Positions 41,592 through 51,227 of a DNA stretch of 64,000 nucleotides are shown piece after piece; the first letter of the stretch is position 1; every line of letters starts with the position of its first letter. The stretch is taken from NCBI GenBank assembly GCA_019285755.1, contig CP079103.1, forward strand, positions 682,001 through 746,000. The letters are read 5' to 3'. Source of the DNA: Chitinophaga sp. E66 (GTDB lineage Bacteria > Bacteroidota > Bacteroidia > Chitinophagales > Chitinophagaceae). The notes under the pieces are model-generated. The model saw nothing but the letters and a program-made list of their open reading frames with translations, made no database searches and was not told the origin of the DNA. The position numbers were made by a program, and so were the translations under genes.

Positions 41592-42813
41592 AGCTTCCAT
41601 TTTTTCGTTTTGGGTGAATCATCCCGTAATTGTTCGGGGATGATGGACGGCATTATCTTCTCGGCCTGGTCGATGATGTTGGTAAGGAAACTCCTGTAAA
41701 GGATCATGGTGGAAGGGATTCTTTCCGACAGGATGGAATAGACGCTTACAGGATGGTAGGGGACGTCGCCGGTGCCATCGCGGTCTAGGTCGTATCCTTC
41801 GTATTTATCCCAGTAGTTGTTCCGCCAGGTATTGAGCATCAGCGTTCCATTGGTGGCCACATCGAAGGAGTTCTCCAGGAAGTTGTTCGTTTCCACGATA
41901 TTCCCTTCGCAACTCGCCTGCACGCGCATGGCCCAGCCGTTATTGGCAAAAGTATTCCGGGCGATGTGGATGCGGTTGCTGCCTTCCATATAGATGCCCA
42001 TGGTATTGCGGGCGAAGGCGTTGTGCTCGATCCGGCTGTCGGAGATATCTTTCAGCAGGATGCCATAGGCGGCGTCTCCCCAATGCTCGCCGAAGATGTT
42101 TCCCGTCATGATCACATGCTTCGAGTACATGACCGCTACGCCTGCGCCGTTGAAGCGGAAGGTGTTGCGGCTGTAGCCATCGCTGTGGGAGAACATGAAA
42201 TGCAGTCCGTAACGAACGTTATGCGTAGAGATGTTGCCAATGATGGCCGAACCGGTTACGAATTCGAAGTAAATGCCGTCGCGGTGCCCGGAGATATTAT
42301 TGTTCCGGATGAGCAGGAGTCCGACTTCCAGGCATGCACGCCGTTGCCGGACTGTAGCTCGTCGGTGGCGGAAGAGCGGATCTCGTTGTTTTCGACAACG
42401 CAGAACCTGCTGTTCTGGAGGTAAATGCCATAAGTAGTGTTTAGAATCCTGCAATTACTGATCCGTACACGGGAAACGTTCTGCAGGCGGATGCCAGCCA
42501 TGTCTACCAGGCTGCTGCGGCCGGTGCGCTGTACGGTAATGCCTTGTATGCTGACCTTGTCGGCGGCAACGATGAGGATCTGGTATTTGTCTTCGCCGTC
42601 GAACACCGGGTAGTTTTCACCAATGATCGTAACAGGGGTGCGGACAACGATCTCGTGTTGTTTATAATGCCCGGGCGCGATGAGGATCGTGTCTCCGGGT
42701 TGCGCCCTGTCTAACGTGTGTTGGAGGAGGCTGTCCGGCCCGGTGCGGATCACCGCGGCCGACAGCCCCGGCGGCAGGAGGATAAATATCAGTATGTATC
42801 TGAAAAGGATCAT
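41588..42813 (-). CDS. nosD: NosD periplasmic beta-helix copper-site maturation protein (frameshifted)
   Basis: About 408 residues, Sec signal (ILIFILLPPGLSAA), then PbH1/CASH parallel beta-helix repeats with the N-rich rungs NTTYGIYLQNSRFCVVENNEI, YGILLKDISDSRIEHNAF and NTMGIYMEGSNRIHI (overlapping in pattern). This is the periplasmic part of NosDFY. One frame break at about 42325. Four-base overlaps link it to nosL upstream and nosF downstream. Confidence 0.88.
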
Positions 42814-43220
42814 GGCAGTTTTTCCCAGGTGAGCAATGGAAGGCCCAGGCTGTCTTGCAGCGCTTTGGCGGAAGCCTCGTCCGCAAAAGCGGGGAGATTG
42901 CCGGCCATGGGGCTACCGAACGATTCATGGTGGAGGTAAACGGCTTTCTCTGCCGGGAGCGGTTCCGTGGACTTGCCGGAGAAGTCGTTCACAAAGAGCA
43001 GGCTGCCGGGCTCCAATGCGTATGCGCGGAGGCACGAGATGTCGTCGAACTTAAAGGCGCGGCCTTTGGGGCTTACGATCTCGGCGGCGTACCGTTTGTC
43101 CATGATGGTCATTTTGCAATGTGCGCAGGCGTCTTTCCCGTAGTTGATGGGTTCATACTTCCTGCCGCATGCGCTGGCGAGGAAGAGGAGGAGCGTCAGC
43201 GCGGGGAGATACATTTTCAT
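42810..43220 (-). CDS. nosL: NosL copper chaperone lipoprotein
   Basis: 136 residues. Lipobox LFLASACGRK, then the Cu(I)-binding motif CAHCKMTIMD, and FKFDDISCLRAY with the second Cys. It delivers copper to NosZ. I start at the ATG at 43220 (MKMYLPALTLLLF), which overlaps the preceding stop by four bases. Confidence 0.9.
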   Translation of the reverse strand: MKMYLPALTLLLFLASACGRKYEPINYGKDACAHCKMTIMDKRYAAEIVSPKGRAFKFDDISCLRAYALEPGSLLFVNDFSGKSTEPLPAEKAVYLHHESFGSPMAGNLPAFADEASAKALQDSLGLPLLTWEKLP

Positions 43221-43804
43221 AAAGCCTGTTTTTTTGCGCGGCGCCATTCGTAGAAGCATGCGCAGGTGAGCAAAAGCGCGGCGGCGATAAAGAACCATCC
43301 GCCGATGTCGGGCTGGGAAAGCGCTTCAAAATTCAACATCTTCTTATATCCGATCAGCGGCGGTTGGTATGCCATCCCCGGCACTTTGATGGGCGCGGTG
43401 GGATCCAGGTTATGCCCGTAGTCATGTTCCCATTTCCAGAAATCGTACATGGATACGGCGGCGATCATCAGCAGCAGCCCTGTCCAGATATAGAACCAGG
43501 TCCTGCGGTTGACGATCAGCACCACCAGGCCCAGCAAGCAGAAGGCTCCAAGGGCTATGGGCATGTAAAGGAATTCTTTGAAATCGTTTTTATGGATGGT
43601 CTTCATGCCGATGTAGTGGTTGAGGCCGTTGATGATCTCTACGTCGCCTTTCACGTCGTTTATCCAGATCTGCATGGAAATCCCTTCGGGGTATTGCGGT
43701 GCAGCGAGGTCGATCCGCCACATAGGTACAACCCATAGCATCACGATGCACGCGATGGCAAGCACGATGCTTACTTTTCCGAAGGCGCTGAGTTTTCTGT
43801 TCAT
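43217..43804 (-). CDS. Nos-cluster accessory membrane protein
   Basis: Intact 195 residues with about four membrane helices (VSIVLAIACIVMLWVVP, MPIALGAFCLLGLVVLIV, WFYIWTGLLLMIAAVSMY, WFFIAAALLLTCACFY). A periplasmic loop of some 50 residues carries NGLNHYIGMKTI. It resembles the unnamed membrane protein commonly found between nosZ and nosL in Bacteroidota clade II clusters. Role unknown; copper handling or electron supply is possible. Start at 43804 (MNRKLSAFGK). Confidence 0.7.
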   Translation of the reverse strand: MNRKLSAFGKVSIVLAIACIVMLWVVPMWRIDLAAPQYPEGISMQIWINDVKGDVEIINGLNHYIGMKTIHKNDFKEFLYMPIALGAFCLLGLVVLIVNRRTWFYIWTGLLLMIAAVSMYDFWKWEHDYGHNLDPTAPIKVPGMAYQPPLIGYKKMLNFEALSQPDIGGWFFIAAALLLTCACFYEWRRAKKQAL

Positions 43805-43860
43805 AACAGGTGGTAAGGAAAGCAGTACGCTGCGAACAACGTACTGCCTTGGTTTTGAAA

Positions 43861-45836
43861 TCATTTGGCGGCTACAGTTGCGGTAGAGTCAGTACCGCCG
43901 GTGTGCCATTTCAGGGGAACGTTGCTTCCTTTGGGAGAAACGCGCAGGTAACCCTGCATTTCCTGGTGGAGCGCCGAGCAGAAGTCGGTGCAGTAGAAGG
44001 GATACACGCCAGCCTGTGTAGGTACGAATTTCAGGGTGGAAGTTTCTCCCGGCATGATCAGCAATTCCGCGGTGGCAGCGTGCTTGATGGCGAAGCCATG
44101 AGGGATGTCCCAGTCCTGCTCCAGGTTGGTTACGTGGAAGTACACTTCGTCGCCTACCTGTACGCCTTCGATGTTATCGGGGGTAAGGTGGGAGCGGATG
44201 GCCGTCATGTACACGTGAACCTCGTTGCCTTTACGTTCCACTTTGGTGTTCTTTTCACCTGCGGCTACGTAGGGGTGTTTATTTTGGGCGATGTCAAAGA
44301 ACTTCACGCTCTGATCCTTGATCTTTTCTGCGGGGATGGCCTGAGCATAGTGCGGTTCGCCGATGGTCGGGAAGTCGAGCAGGAGTTGCATCTTGTCGCC
44401 CTCGATGGAGTATAGCTGTGCGCTCTGTGCCAGCTCAGGGCCGGTGGGCAGGTAGCGGTCTTTGGTGATCTTGTTGTAAGCCACAACGTATTTGCCATAA
44501 GGCTTTTTGGTGTCGCCGCCCGGTACCATGAGGTGACCGATGGAGTAGTAGGTCGGAACGCGGTCCAGCACTTTCAGGTCTTTAATGTTCCATTTCACGA
44601 TCTCGGAAGACACGAAGAAGGAGGTGTATGCGTTGCCTTTACCGTCGAATTCGGTGTGCAGGGGCCGAGGCCGGGTTTCTGCACTTCGCCGTGCAATGCC
44701 GCTTCGTATTTGATCACGGGGATGCCGTTGTACTCGCCTTCAAATGCTTTGTCTTCGATGGCTTTCGTGAATTTCTGGTAAGAGAATACAGGGATCAGCG
44801 CAGCCAGTTTGCCGGAACCTACGATGTACTCGCCGGAAGGATCCACATCGCAACCATGGGGCGACTTCGGACAGGGGATCAGGTACACGAAGTCTTTCAG
44901 TTCTTCCGGATCCAGCGTCAGCACTTCCCTGATGATCTCGGAGGTGGCGGAGTGGGTTTCTTCGTTGAAGGTATTGTGATAGTATTCTGTGGCCATCTTT
45001 TTAGCTTTGCCGGCTTTCACATACTCTTCCGCTTTCTTCCAGTTCACGGCTACGATGAAGTCTTTGTCTTTCTGTGACGCGTTCACTTCCAGCAGGGTGC
45101 TGGCCTGTTCGGTATTGTAGGTCGAGAAGAAGAACCATCCGTGAGACGGGCCTTTGCCCGCGCGGCTCAGGTCGAGGTCCATTCCGGGCAGAATGATCTG
45201 GAAGGCCACGTTCATATGGCCGGTGTTTTTGTCGATACCGATAAATGAGGCGGTGCTTTTGAAGTTCTTCTTGTAGGAAGCATTGTCGAGGGCCGATTCC
45301 TGGTTGCCTACGGGAACGGAGAACCGGGTGCCTGCGATCACGTATTCGGTGTTTTCGGTCAGGAAGGGGAGGAGTGGTTACCGCCGCTGTTGGGCAATTC
45401 GATGATCTCCATCGTTTTGAATGCCTTCAGGTCGATCCTGGCTACACGGGGGAGTTGTTGGCATTGGCGAAGAGCCAGCGGCCGTCCTGCTCGCCATTGG
45501 TTTGCGAAAGTGCAAGGTGGTGCTGATCGTCCCAGGGAATAAATCCGTGTGAAGTGCTCAGCATGGCTTTGGTTTCTTCACTATAACCGTAACCGTTCTC
45601 CGGGTTTACCGAGAAAACAGGCAGTACTTTGAGCAGGCGCCCGGAGGGGATGCCATATACGGATACCTGGCCGCTGAAGCCGCCTGAAACGAAATTGTAC
45701 AGCTCGTCGTATTTGCCGGGAGCCACGTAGGTACGGGATGCGGCGTCGCCGCCCACGGCCGATTCGGTGCTCTTCATCTTGCAACTCTGGACGGTCAGCG
45801 CAGCTGCGGCCGCCAGGAGTAAGGGGAAAGTTTCAT
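43861..45836 (-). CDS. nosZ: Nitrous-oxide reductase, clade II (frameshifted)
   Basis: About 658 residues. The corrected N-terminus (ALTVQSCKM) is a Sec-type lipoprotein signal; there is no twin-arginine motif, which marks clade II NosZ. The seven-bladed propeller carries the CuZ histidines (FIPWDDQHHLALS, ATSEIIRE region, CPKSPHGCDVDP, GEPHYAQAI). The C-terminal cupredoxin has the CuA site CTDFCSALHQEM. It reduces N2O to N2. Frame breaks, each one C short: 45827 (CCCC), 45450 (CCCCC), 45372 (CCCC) and 44665 (CCCC). It lies 29 bases behind the cytochrome gene. Confidence 0.95.
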
Positions 45837-45865
45837 AAAAAGTATATTAACGGGAATGAATATTA

Positions 45866-46354
45866 TCAGTTCTTGCCGTCGATCTTGCGCATGTATTCGA
45901 GTACCGCGCGGGCATCGTCGTCGGAAAGGTTCTGGTTAGGCATGCGCACCATGCAGATCTCCAGCATGGCCTGCGCTTCCGCGTCTTTATCGAGCATTTC
46001 GTCAACGTTGGTAACGAAATTCATGATCCATTCGGGCGTTCTGCGGTCGGTTACGCCTTTCCACCCCGGGCCTACCAGCTTCTCTTCTGTCAGTTTATGG
46101 CAGGAGGTGCATTTCACTTCCGCGATTTCCTGCCCTTTCTTCACCATGGCCTCATCGAGAGGATGGGTGAGGGGAACGTCCTTAAATTTGCCGATGCCCT
46201 TGGGATCGGATGCTGCCGCACTATTGTCTGCAGCTGGCGTTTCGGCCGCCGGCGTTTTTTCTTCGCCGGACGTTTCCTGTCCGCCGCCGCCGCACCCGGC
46301 CGCGCCGATGGCAAGGGCGAGGGTGCAAATGAAGAGGTACCTGAGCTGTTTCAT
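45866..46354 (-). CDS. c-type cytochrome lipoprotein
   Basis: Intact 162 residues. Lipobox IGAAGCGGGG, a 40-residue Ala/Pro/Glu-rich linker, then a class I cytochrome domain with the heme motif CTSCHK and a distal Met in CMVRMPNQNLSD. It is the expected electron donor to NosZ, anchored on the periplasmic side by its lipid. First gene of the nosZ unit. Confidence 0.9.
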   Translation of the reverse strand: MKQLRYLFICTLALAIGAAGCGGGGQETSGEEKTPAAETPAADNSAAASDPKGIGKFKDVPLTHPLDEAMVKKGQEIAEVKCTSCHKLTEEKLVGPGWKGVTDRRTPEWIMNFVTNVDEMLDKDAEAQAMLEICMVRMPNQNLSDDDARAVLEYMRKIDGKN

Positions 46355-46401
46355 AATTTTGTTTGTTTAGTCAAAGTTCTAAGTTGGGAGATGCATCCTT
46401 C

Positions 46402-46415
46402 ATGACGGCCGTCAA
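46402..46415 (-). promoter_or_regulatory. Crp/Fnr-like dyad upstream of the cytochrome-nosZ unit
   Basis: On the minus strand the sequence reads TTGAC-GGCC-GTCAT, containing the perfect 12-bp palindrome TGACGGCCGTCA (46403-46414). The spacing of two 5-base half sites by 4 bases is that of Fnr/Dnr-type sites. It lies 48 bases upstream of the cytochrome ATG in a 243-base gap after the RIC gene. No TAnnTTTG element was found next to it, so the role is tentative. Confidence 0.4.
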
Positions 46416-46597
46416 CGATTTCGATGACATCAGGCAGCGGAAAGGGCCACTTTGCATGATATGGATCGTAAGTGTCATCAGTCTGGTATGCATTAATATT
46501 ATATGTCAGTTGATCGGTTGCCAGGGCATGGGAATGCCGGTCCGCTGCATGATCAGCCGGAAGTTGTCGGATGAAGGAATGGATGGGTGGGAATGAA

Positions 46598-47325
46598 TCA
46601 GGCAGGTTGACCAGAACCGCGCTCGAGGTCGGCCGCCTTCGGGAAAAGGATATTGTTTTCCGGTGGATGTGGAGATGGAGGTCTTCCTGGAATTCCTTCA
46701 ACAGCGAATACGTTACGCGATAGGTATTGCAGCCGTCAGGTGGTACGGTGTAGTCATTGCTAAGCGCCTGGATCTGCCGGAAGCGTTCTCCTTCCTGGTC
46801 GTGCTCGTGCATCATCATGGCGATGGGGCCTTCCACGGCGCCGAAATGTGGGGCCGCAGCTTTAGTGCCGTTCTGTTGCGCGATCACCATCTGGCGGATG
46901 TAGGGGAATAATACAAGCTCTTCTTTTTTCATATGCATGGTCAGTTCCGCAGCGCTTTCGTTAAATAGCTGCGCGATCTTTACCAACTCCGGGTGTGCGT
47001 TACCGTGCACGTTGGACAGCTTGTGGAGATATGCCTGCAAAACGGGGATCTGGTTGGCTACGTAACCATGATGGCGGTCTACGATGTGAATGGCGAGCAC
47101 ATCGGGCTGCCAGGTATTGTAGTCGGTGCCGTTTTCCGGCAACACATCGAGCACGGCGGCCAGGTCTGCGGTCACGGCCTGGATGTCGATCTTCTTTTGA
47201 TTGCAGGCTTCTTCCACGCTACGGTTCCCGTTGCAGCAGAAGTCGATCCGGTATTTGCTGAATACGGCGGCGGTGCGGTAATTGCCGGATACGAGTTGGC
47301 CAATGTTGGCTTGTTCCAGGTTCAT
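46598..47325 (-). CDS. ric: Iron-sulfur cluster repair di-iron protein (RIC/ScdA/YtfE) (frameshifted)
   Basis: About 242 residues. N-terminal ScdA_N domain with VFSKYRIDFCCNGNRSVEEAC (read in two parts: YRIDFCCNGN and SVEEAC), then a hemerythrin-like domain with HHGYV, HGNAHPEL, HMKKEE, HEHDQEGE and a final HIHRENNILFPKA recovered after correction. It repairs iron-sulfur centres damaged by nitric oxide or oxidants. The frame break is at about 46657, one G short. The corrected stop is at 46598-46600. It leads the nos cluster behind a palindromic operator. Confidence 0.9.
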
Positions 47326-47392
47326 AATGCGTCTATTTAAAAGATGATAATAAAATACAAGTATGTCTTTAATAGAAGGGTGGTAAACACCG

Positions 47393-47400
47393 CAAATCTA
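47393..47400 (-). promoter_or_regulatory. ric: Promoter -7 element for the RIC gene
   Basis: TAGATTTG on the minus strand matches TAnnTTTG. It lies 67 bases before the RIC start. Its -33 region falls inside the palindrome at 47413-47442. Confidence 0.6.
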
Positions 47401-47412
47401 CGCTATAATAAC

Positions 47413-47442
47413 TTAATAAAGGACTAAATAGTCCTTTATTAA
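47413..47442. promoter_or_regulatory. 30-bp palindromic operator upstream of RIC/nos
   Basis: Perfect 14-base arms, TTAATAAAGGACTA (47413-47426) and its reverse complement (47429-47442), separated by AA. It begins 12 bases upstream of the -7 box and so covers the -33 region. Long A/T-rich dyads of this kind are typical Rrf2-family sites, and an Rrf2 gene lies in the same cluster. Confidence 0.7.
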
Positions 47443-47528
47443 TAGGGTTGGATGGTGGCTGGAATGCAGTGTGGGCGTAGGGGATGATAAAAATCATTTT
47501 TTTGGGAAGCCTGGGAGTCGAAAAAACG

Positions 47529-47556
47529 AAAGCCCGCACGGGAACGCACGGGCTTT
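47529..47556. terminator. Terminator-like hairpin in the 47326-47799 gap
   Basis: AAAGCCCG (47529-47536) pairs with CGGGCTTT (47549-47556), followed by further T on the plus strand and by CGTTTTTT on the minus strand. No coding gene ends here on either strand, so it may close an unrecognised small transcript. Confidence 0.5.
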
Positions 47557-47577
47557 TTCTGTCTGTTGCTAAAATGG

Positions 47578-47636
47578 GACCGCCGCTGCTGCCGCTCCCC
47601 GGAACGGACAGCGGCCCTCTCCAGGGCACGGCGGTC
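47578..47636. other. Compound hairpin, possible structured RNA
   Basis: Outer arms GACCGCCG (47578-47585) and CGGCGGTC (47629-47636) enclose a second stem GCCGCT (47591-47596) with AGCGGC (47610-47615). On the minus strand the terminator-like hairpin follows 21 bases later. No known RNA family was recognised. The rest of the gap to 47799 shows no gene. Confidence 0.35.
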
Positions 47637-47799
47637 AATTTCTCATAAGCACAATTAAATTCAGCCTGCAAAGTTCCGGTCTTTCACTTTGCGGTTCAGT
47701 GACTTTGGTCACATAAATCCCGGAAATCAGGGAGTTCAGGCGGGGAAATAAGGTGGATTTTTGTGCCGAGCGCTTATTTTTGGCGTTTTGTGACCCGAT

Positions 47800-49108
47800 A
47801 TGAACCTGTATACATTCAAATTTCAGCATCCTAAAGCCGGGAGATATTTATGGCTTTTGTTCCTTGCGCCGATAGCCTGCCTGGTGCTGGTGGTATTTCT
47901 CTTGTCTGACTCCCTGCCATCGATCCTAGTGGCCACACTGGGGCCCATCGTCATAGGGTTTTACCTCCTCTTTACGAAGGGAAAAGCGGCCGATTCCATT
48001 TCGCTGGACAGCAAGGGGTTTACGTCGGAGTTCTTCGGGCGGGTGGAATTTGACCAGATCAGCCAGGCCAGCGGCAGCTCCTTTTTATGGATCCCCCTCC
48101 ATGCGCATCCGGCTGAAAGACGGCCGCAAGCTTACCTGGCGGATTACGATCAAAGGCAGCGTCTATAACTCTGTGTCTGACGCGGAGACGTTCATCCGGT
48201 TCACGGAAGCGCTTTCTGCCCGTATGGATGCCTGGAATGCGAAGCAACCCGTCCACCAGGCTAAATCCCTTACGCCTTCGCCAGCCATCAGTAATGAAAC
48301 ACCCGCAGAACAACTCCGGGATGTCGCCAAACGGTCGCGCAAGCCGGCATTGTTCATTCCCATCGGCGCCGCATTCGCCGTACTCGCCATGGTAAGGACC
48401 TGCGGCAAGGACTGGTTCAAGCGCGACGAAGTTAATTTCGCGAAAATGGCGGCGCAGCAGGAGCAGCGCTACGAAAGGAACCTGGAAGAAGCGAAGGCCG
48501 TCATGGTGCAGTACATGAAGCAGGAAGGCCCGCATTATTTATATACCAACGACACTGCCGCGCGGGCAGAGCTGCTGCCGAAGATCGAAGCATCCAACCC
48601 CACGTCCATCGCCGCCTTCCGGCATACCGAGGCCAACCGGGAACTGGAAGCCTTTATCGAAAACCCCGATTCTTTCCAGATACAAACCGTCATCGTGGCG
48701 GGCGATGCGACCGTAACCGCCATGCGCGAAAGCATCCTTAATATGGGAGACAGCGCAGGCGCTAAACTTTTCATCCGTTTCTACGACCCGGAACAACGCA
48801 TCGAGCCACGTGCCCTCCGTGGACAAGCAAGCGATTCCACCGAATGGCCCGTATTCGATGTGCTGACCGCCATCCCGCTATATGACACCCTCCGGCTGAA
48901 GGACCCTATCGCCGACGCGGTACCCGGCATGCGGATGATGCTGGCGCAGGTCCGCCACCGGCCCTCGTTTCGACTATACCTCACCGGAAGGGCGAAAGAC
49001 GGCATATCGGAAACCCTATTCCGCAAAGCCATCCGTGAACTGGGGAGACAACTGGCGGAAGTGGAGGCGGACACCAGCGGTTTCGTCATCAAAACATACA
49101 ACCGATGA
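47800..49108 (+). CDS. Hypothetical membrane protein (frameshifted)
   Basis: About 436 residues. Two N-terminal membrane helices (YLWLLFLAPIACLVLVVFLL, ILVATLGPIVIGFYLLF) are followed by a PH-like segment (SISLDSKGFTSEFF, GRKLTWRITIKGS), then a third helix (ALFIPIGAAFAVLAMV) and a 250-residue soluble C-terminal domain with no family I recognise. One frame break at about 48085-48090. It is monocistronic by the terminator at 49114. Confidence 0.6.
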
Positions 49109-49113
49109 TCGTT

Positions 49114-49137
49114 AAGGGTGCGCGACGGCGCACCCTT
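49114..49137 (+). terminator. Intrinsic terminator
   Basis: AAGGGTGCGC (49114-49123) with GCGCACCCTT (49128-49137), 10 bp and a 4-base loop, followed by TTT. It ends the membrane-protein transcript 6 bases after its stop. Confidence 0.8.
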
Positions 49138-49154
49138 TTTGTTATATTGCCCCC

Positions 49155-50414
49155 ATGAATATCGCATTTGAACCGACCGAAGCATGTGCGGCCGCGCTCG
49201 ATCAGCAAGACGGGCTCGCGCATTTTAAATCCCGATTCCACTTTCCACAACACAACGGTAAAGACGCTATTTACTTCTGCGGCAACTCCCTTGGCCTGCA
49301 ACCCCGGTCTGTAGCCGCAGCCATTCAGCAGGAGCTGGAAGACTGGCAGAACCTGGCCGTGGAAGGGTATTTCCGCGCGAAGAACCCTGGCTGTTCTACC
49401 AGCACAATTTCAGTGAAACGCTGGCTGATATGATGGGTTGTGCGCCGGAGGAAGTTACCGTGATGAATACCCTTACCGTCAACCTCCACCTTATCCTGCA
49501 GAGCTTCTACCGTCCTACGAAAGAAAGGTACCGCATCGTGATGGAGGCCGGCGCGTTCCCGTCCGACCAATACGCGCTGGAAACCCTCGTTCGCCTCCAT
49601 GGTTTCGATCCTGACGACGCGCTCGTGGAAGTATCGCCCCGGGAAGGGGAGAAGCTTCTCCGCACGGAGGATATCCTCGACGTTATCTCCCGGCAGGGCG
49701 GCAGCCTGGCGCTGGTGCTCATGGGCGGCATTAATTATTACACCGGGCAACTTTACGATATTGCGGCCATCACGTCCGCAGCGCACAAAGAGGGCGCCTA
49801 TGCGGGTTGGGACCTCGCCCATGTGGCAGGCAACATCCTATGCGGCTGCACGACTGGAACGCGGACTTCGCCGTGTGGTGCTCCTATAAATACCTGAACG
49901 GCGGCCCGGGGCGGCCGGCGGGCTCTTCGTCCACGAAAAGCATGGCAACGATCCTTCGTTCCCGCGCCTCGGCGGATGGTGGGGCAACGATGAGAAGACG
50001 CGCTTTAAAATGGAGAAAGGGTTTATTCCCAAAGCGGGCGCGGCAGGCTGGCAGATCAGCACCGCGCAGGTCTTCAATATGGTGTCCCTGAAAGCGTCGG
50101 CAGAGATTTTCAGAGAAGCGGGTATCGGGGCACTACGTGCCAAGAGCCTCCGGCTCACGGCGTACCTGGAGTTCCTGCTGGGGCAGGCATCGCTCCCCTG
50201 TGAGATCATCACGCCGAAAGACCCGCAGCAACGCGGGGCGCAGCTTTCCCTGTTCTTCCCTGAAGATGGTAAGGCGATCCATTCCCGCATGATGGAAAAC
50301 GGCATTATCTGCGACTACCGCGAGCCCGGCGTGATCCGCCTGGCGCCCGCGCCCTTGTATTGCTCTTTCTCGGATGTGCTCCGGTTCTATGAAGTATTAA
50401 AATCTTTCGCATGA
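49155..50414 (+). CDS. kynU: Kynureninase (frameshifted)
   Basis: About 420 residues, a PLP-dependent fold-type I enzyme that cleaves kynurenine to anthranilate and alanine (EC 3.7.1.3). [15 protein letters not shown] at the start, [24 protein letters not shown] and the PLP lysine in [12 protein letters not shown] are characteristic. Frame breaks at about 49385, 49840, 49910 and 49995. The stop overlaps the following SGNH gene by 4 bases. No other kynurenine-pathway gene is in the window. Confidence 0.92.
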
Positions 50415-51013
50415 GCGCCGTAACCAAAAACTGGCTCGCCCTGGGCGATTCCTACACCATAGGGGAAGGTGTTCCCTTATACGATAGCTTTCCTTATCAG
50501 GCCCTGCAGCTCCTCAGGGCTGCCGGCATGCAGTTACAGGCGCCGGAGATCGTTGCCAAAACCGGGTGGACGACCGGCGAGCTGATCCATCATCTTCAGC
50601 ATAATACCCGCCTGCTGCCGCAATATGATTTCGTGTCGCTGCTCATCGGCGTCAATAATCAGTACCGTGGCCAGCCGGAAACGGAATATGCGGCGGATTT
50701 TGAGTGGCTGGCCAAACGGGCGCTGGAACTGGCTCCGGTTGGCAGGGTGGCAGTGATCAGCATTCCCGATTGGGGCGTAACGCCTTTCGCGGCAGGTCGG
50801 GATACGGATGAGATTTGTCAGCAGATAGATCAATTCAACGGCATTAACCGCGAGATCAGCGGTCACCTGGGCATACCATATATAAATATCACGGAAGCTT
50901 ACCGCCTGGCCGGTGGCCGGCCGGAAGGCGTGGCAGAAGACAAGCTGCATCCCTCCGCCGCTATTTATACAGGCTGGGCTGAAAAGTTGGCCCAGGTGTT
51001 CGGAGGCATGTAA
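50411..51013 (+). CDS. SGNH/GDSL-family hydrolase
   Basis: Intact 200 residues without signal peptide. Block I ALGDSYTIGEG has the nucleophile Ser, block III GVNNQYRG the oxyanion Asn, and block V DKLHPSA the Asp-His pair. It is an esterase or acyl hydrolase of unknown substrate. Translational coupling to kynU suggests shared control, perhaps acting on formyl- or acyl-kynurenine, but that is inference only. Confidence 0.88.
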   Translation: MSAVTKNWLALGDSYTIGEGVPLYDSFPYQALQLLRAAGMQLQAPEIVAKTGWTTGELIHHLQHNTRLLPQYDFVSLLIGVNNQYRGQPETEYAADFEWLAKRALELAPVGRVAVISIPDWGVTPFAAGRDTDEICQQIDQFNGINREISGHLGIPYINITEAYRLAGGRPEGVAEDKLHPSAAIYTGWAEKLAQVFGGM

Positions 51014-51043
51014 TCCACAGTAATACAGAATTTTTCATATTAC

Positions 51044-51071
51044 AAATCCCCGCCCATCACGGCGGGGATTT
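51044..51071 (+). terminator. Intrinsic terminator after the kynU operon
   Basis: AAATCCCCGCC (51044-51054) with GGCGGGGATTT (51061-51071), 11 perfect base pairs and a 6-base loop. The last T bases also form the TTTG of the accA promoter. Confidence 0.8.
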
Positions 51072-51099
51072 TGATTCAATGAGAATTATCCTACATTTG
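51070..51099 (+). promoter_or_regulatory. accA: Bacteroidota-type promoter of accA
   Basis: TTTG (51070-51073), an 18-base spacer and TACATTTG (51092-51099) match the primary sigma consensus. The predicted leader of about 120 bases contains a stem CCCTGTA / TACAGGG (51151-51157 with 51178-51184) enclosing GCCC-ATT-GGGC. Confidence 0.75.
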
Positions 51100-51227
51100 C
51101 ACCCCTGACCCGCCGGCTCAGCACCGGGAAGGTCACTTATGCGGATCCCTGTACGAAAACAGCCCATTGGGCGAAATACAGGGTTTACTATCTTTATGAA
51201 GTACTTTAACCTTTATTAAAACTGTTT

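Noticed and set aside
47369..47671. Minus-strand frame of 100 codons in the nos upstream gap
   Set aside because: It crosses the palindrome, the promoter and the terminator-like hairpin, and its composition does not look like protein.
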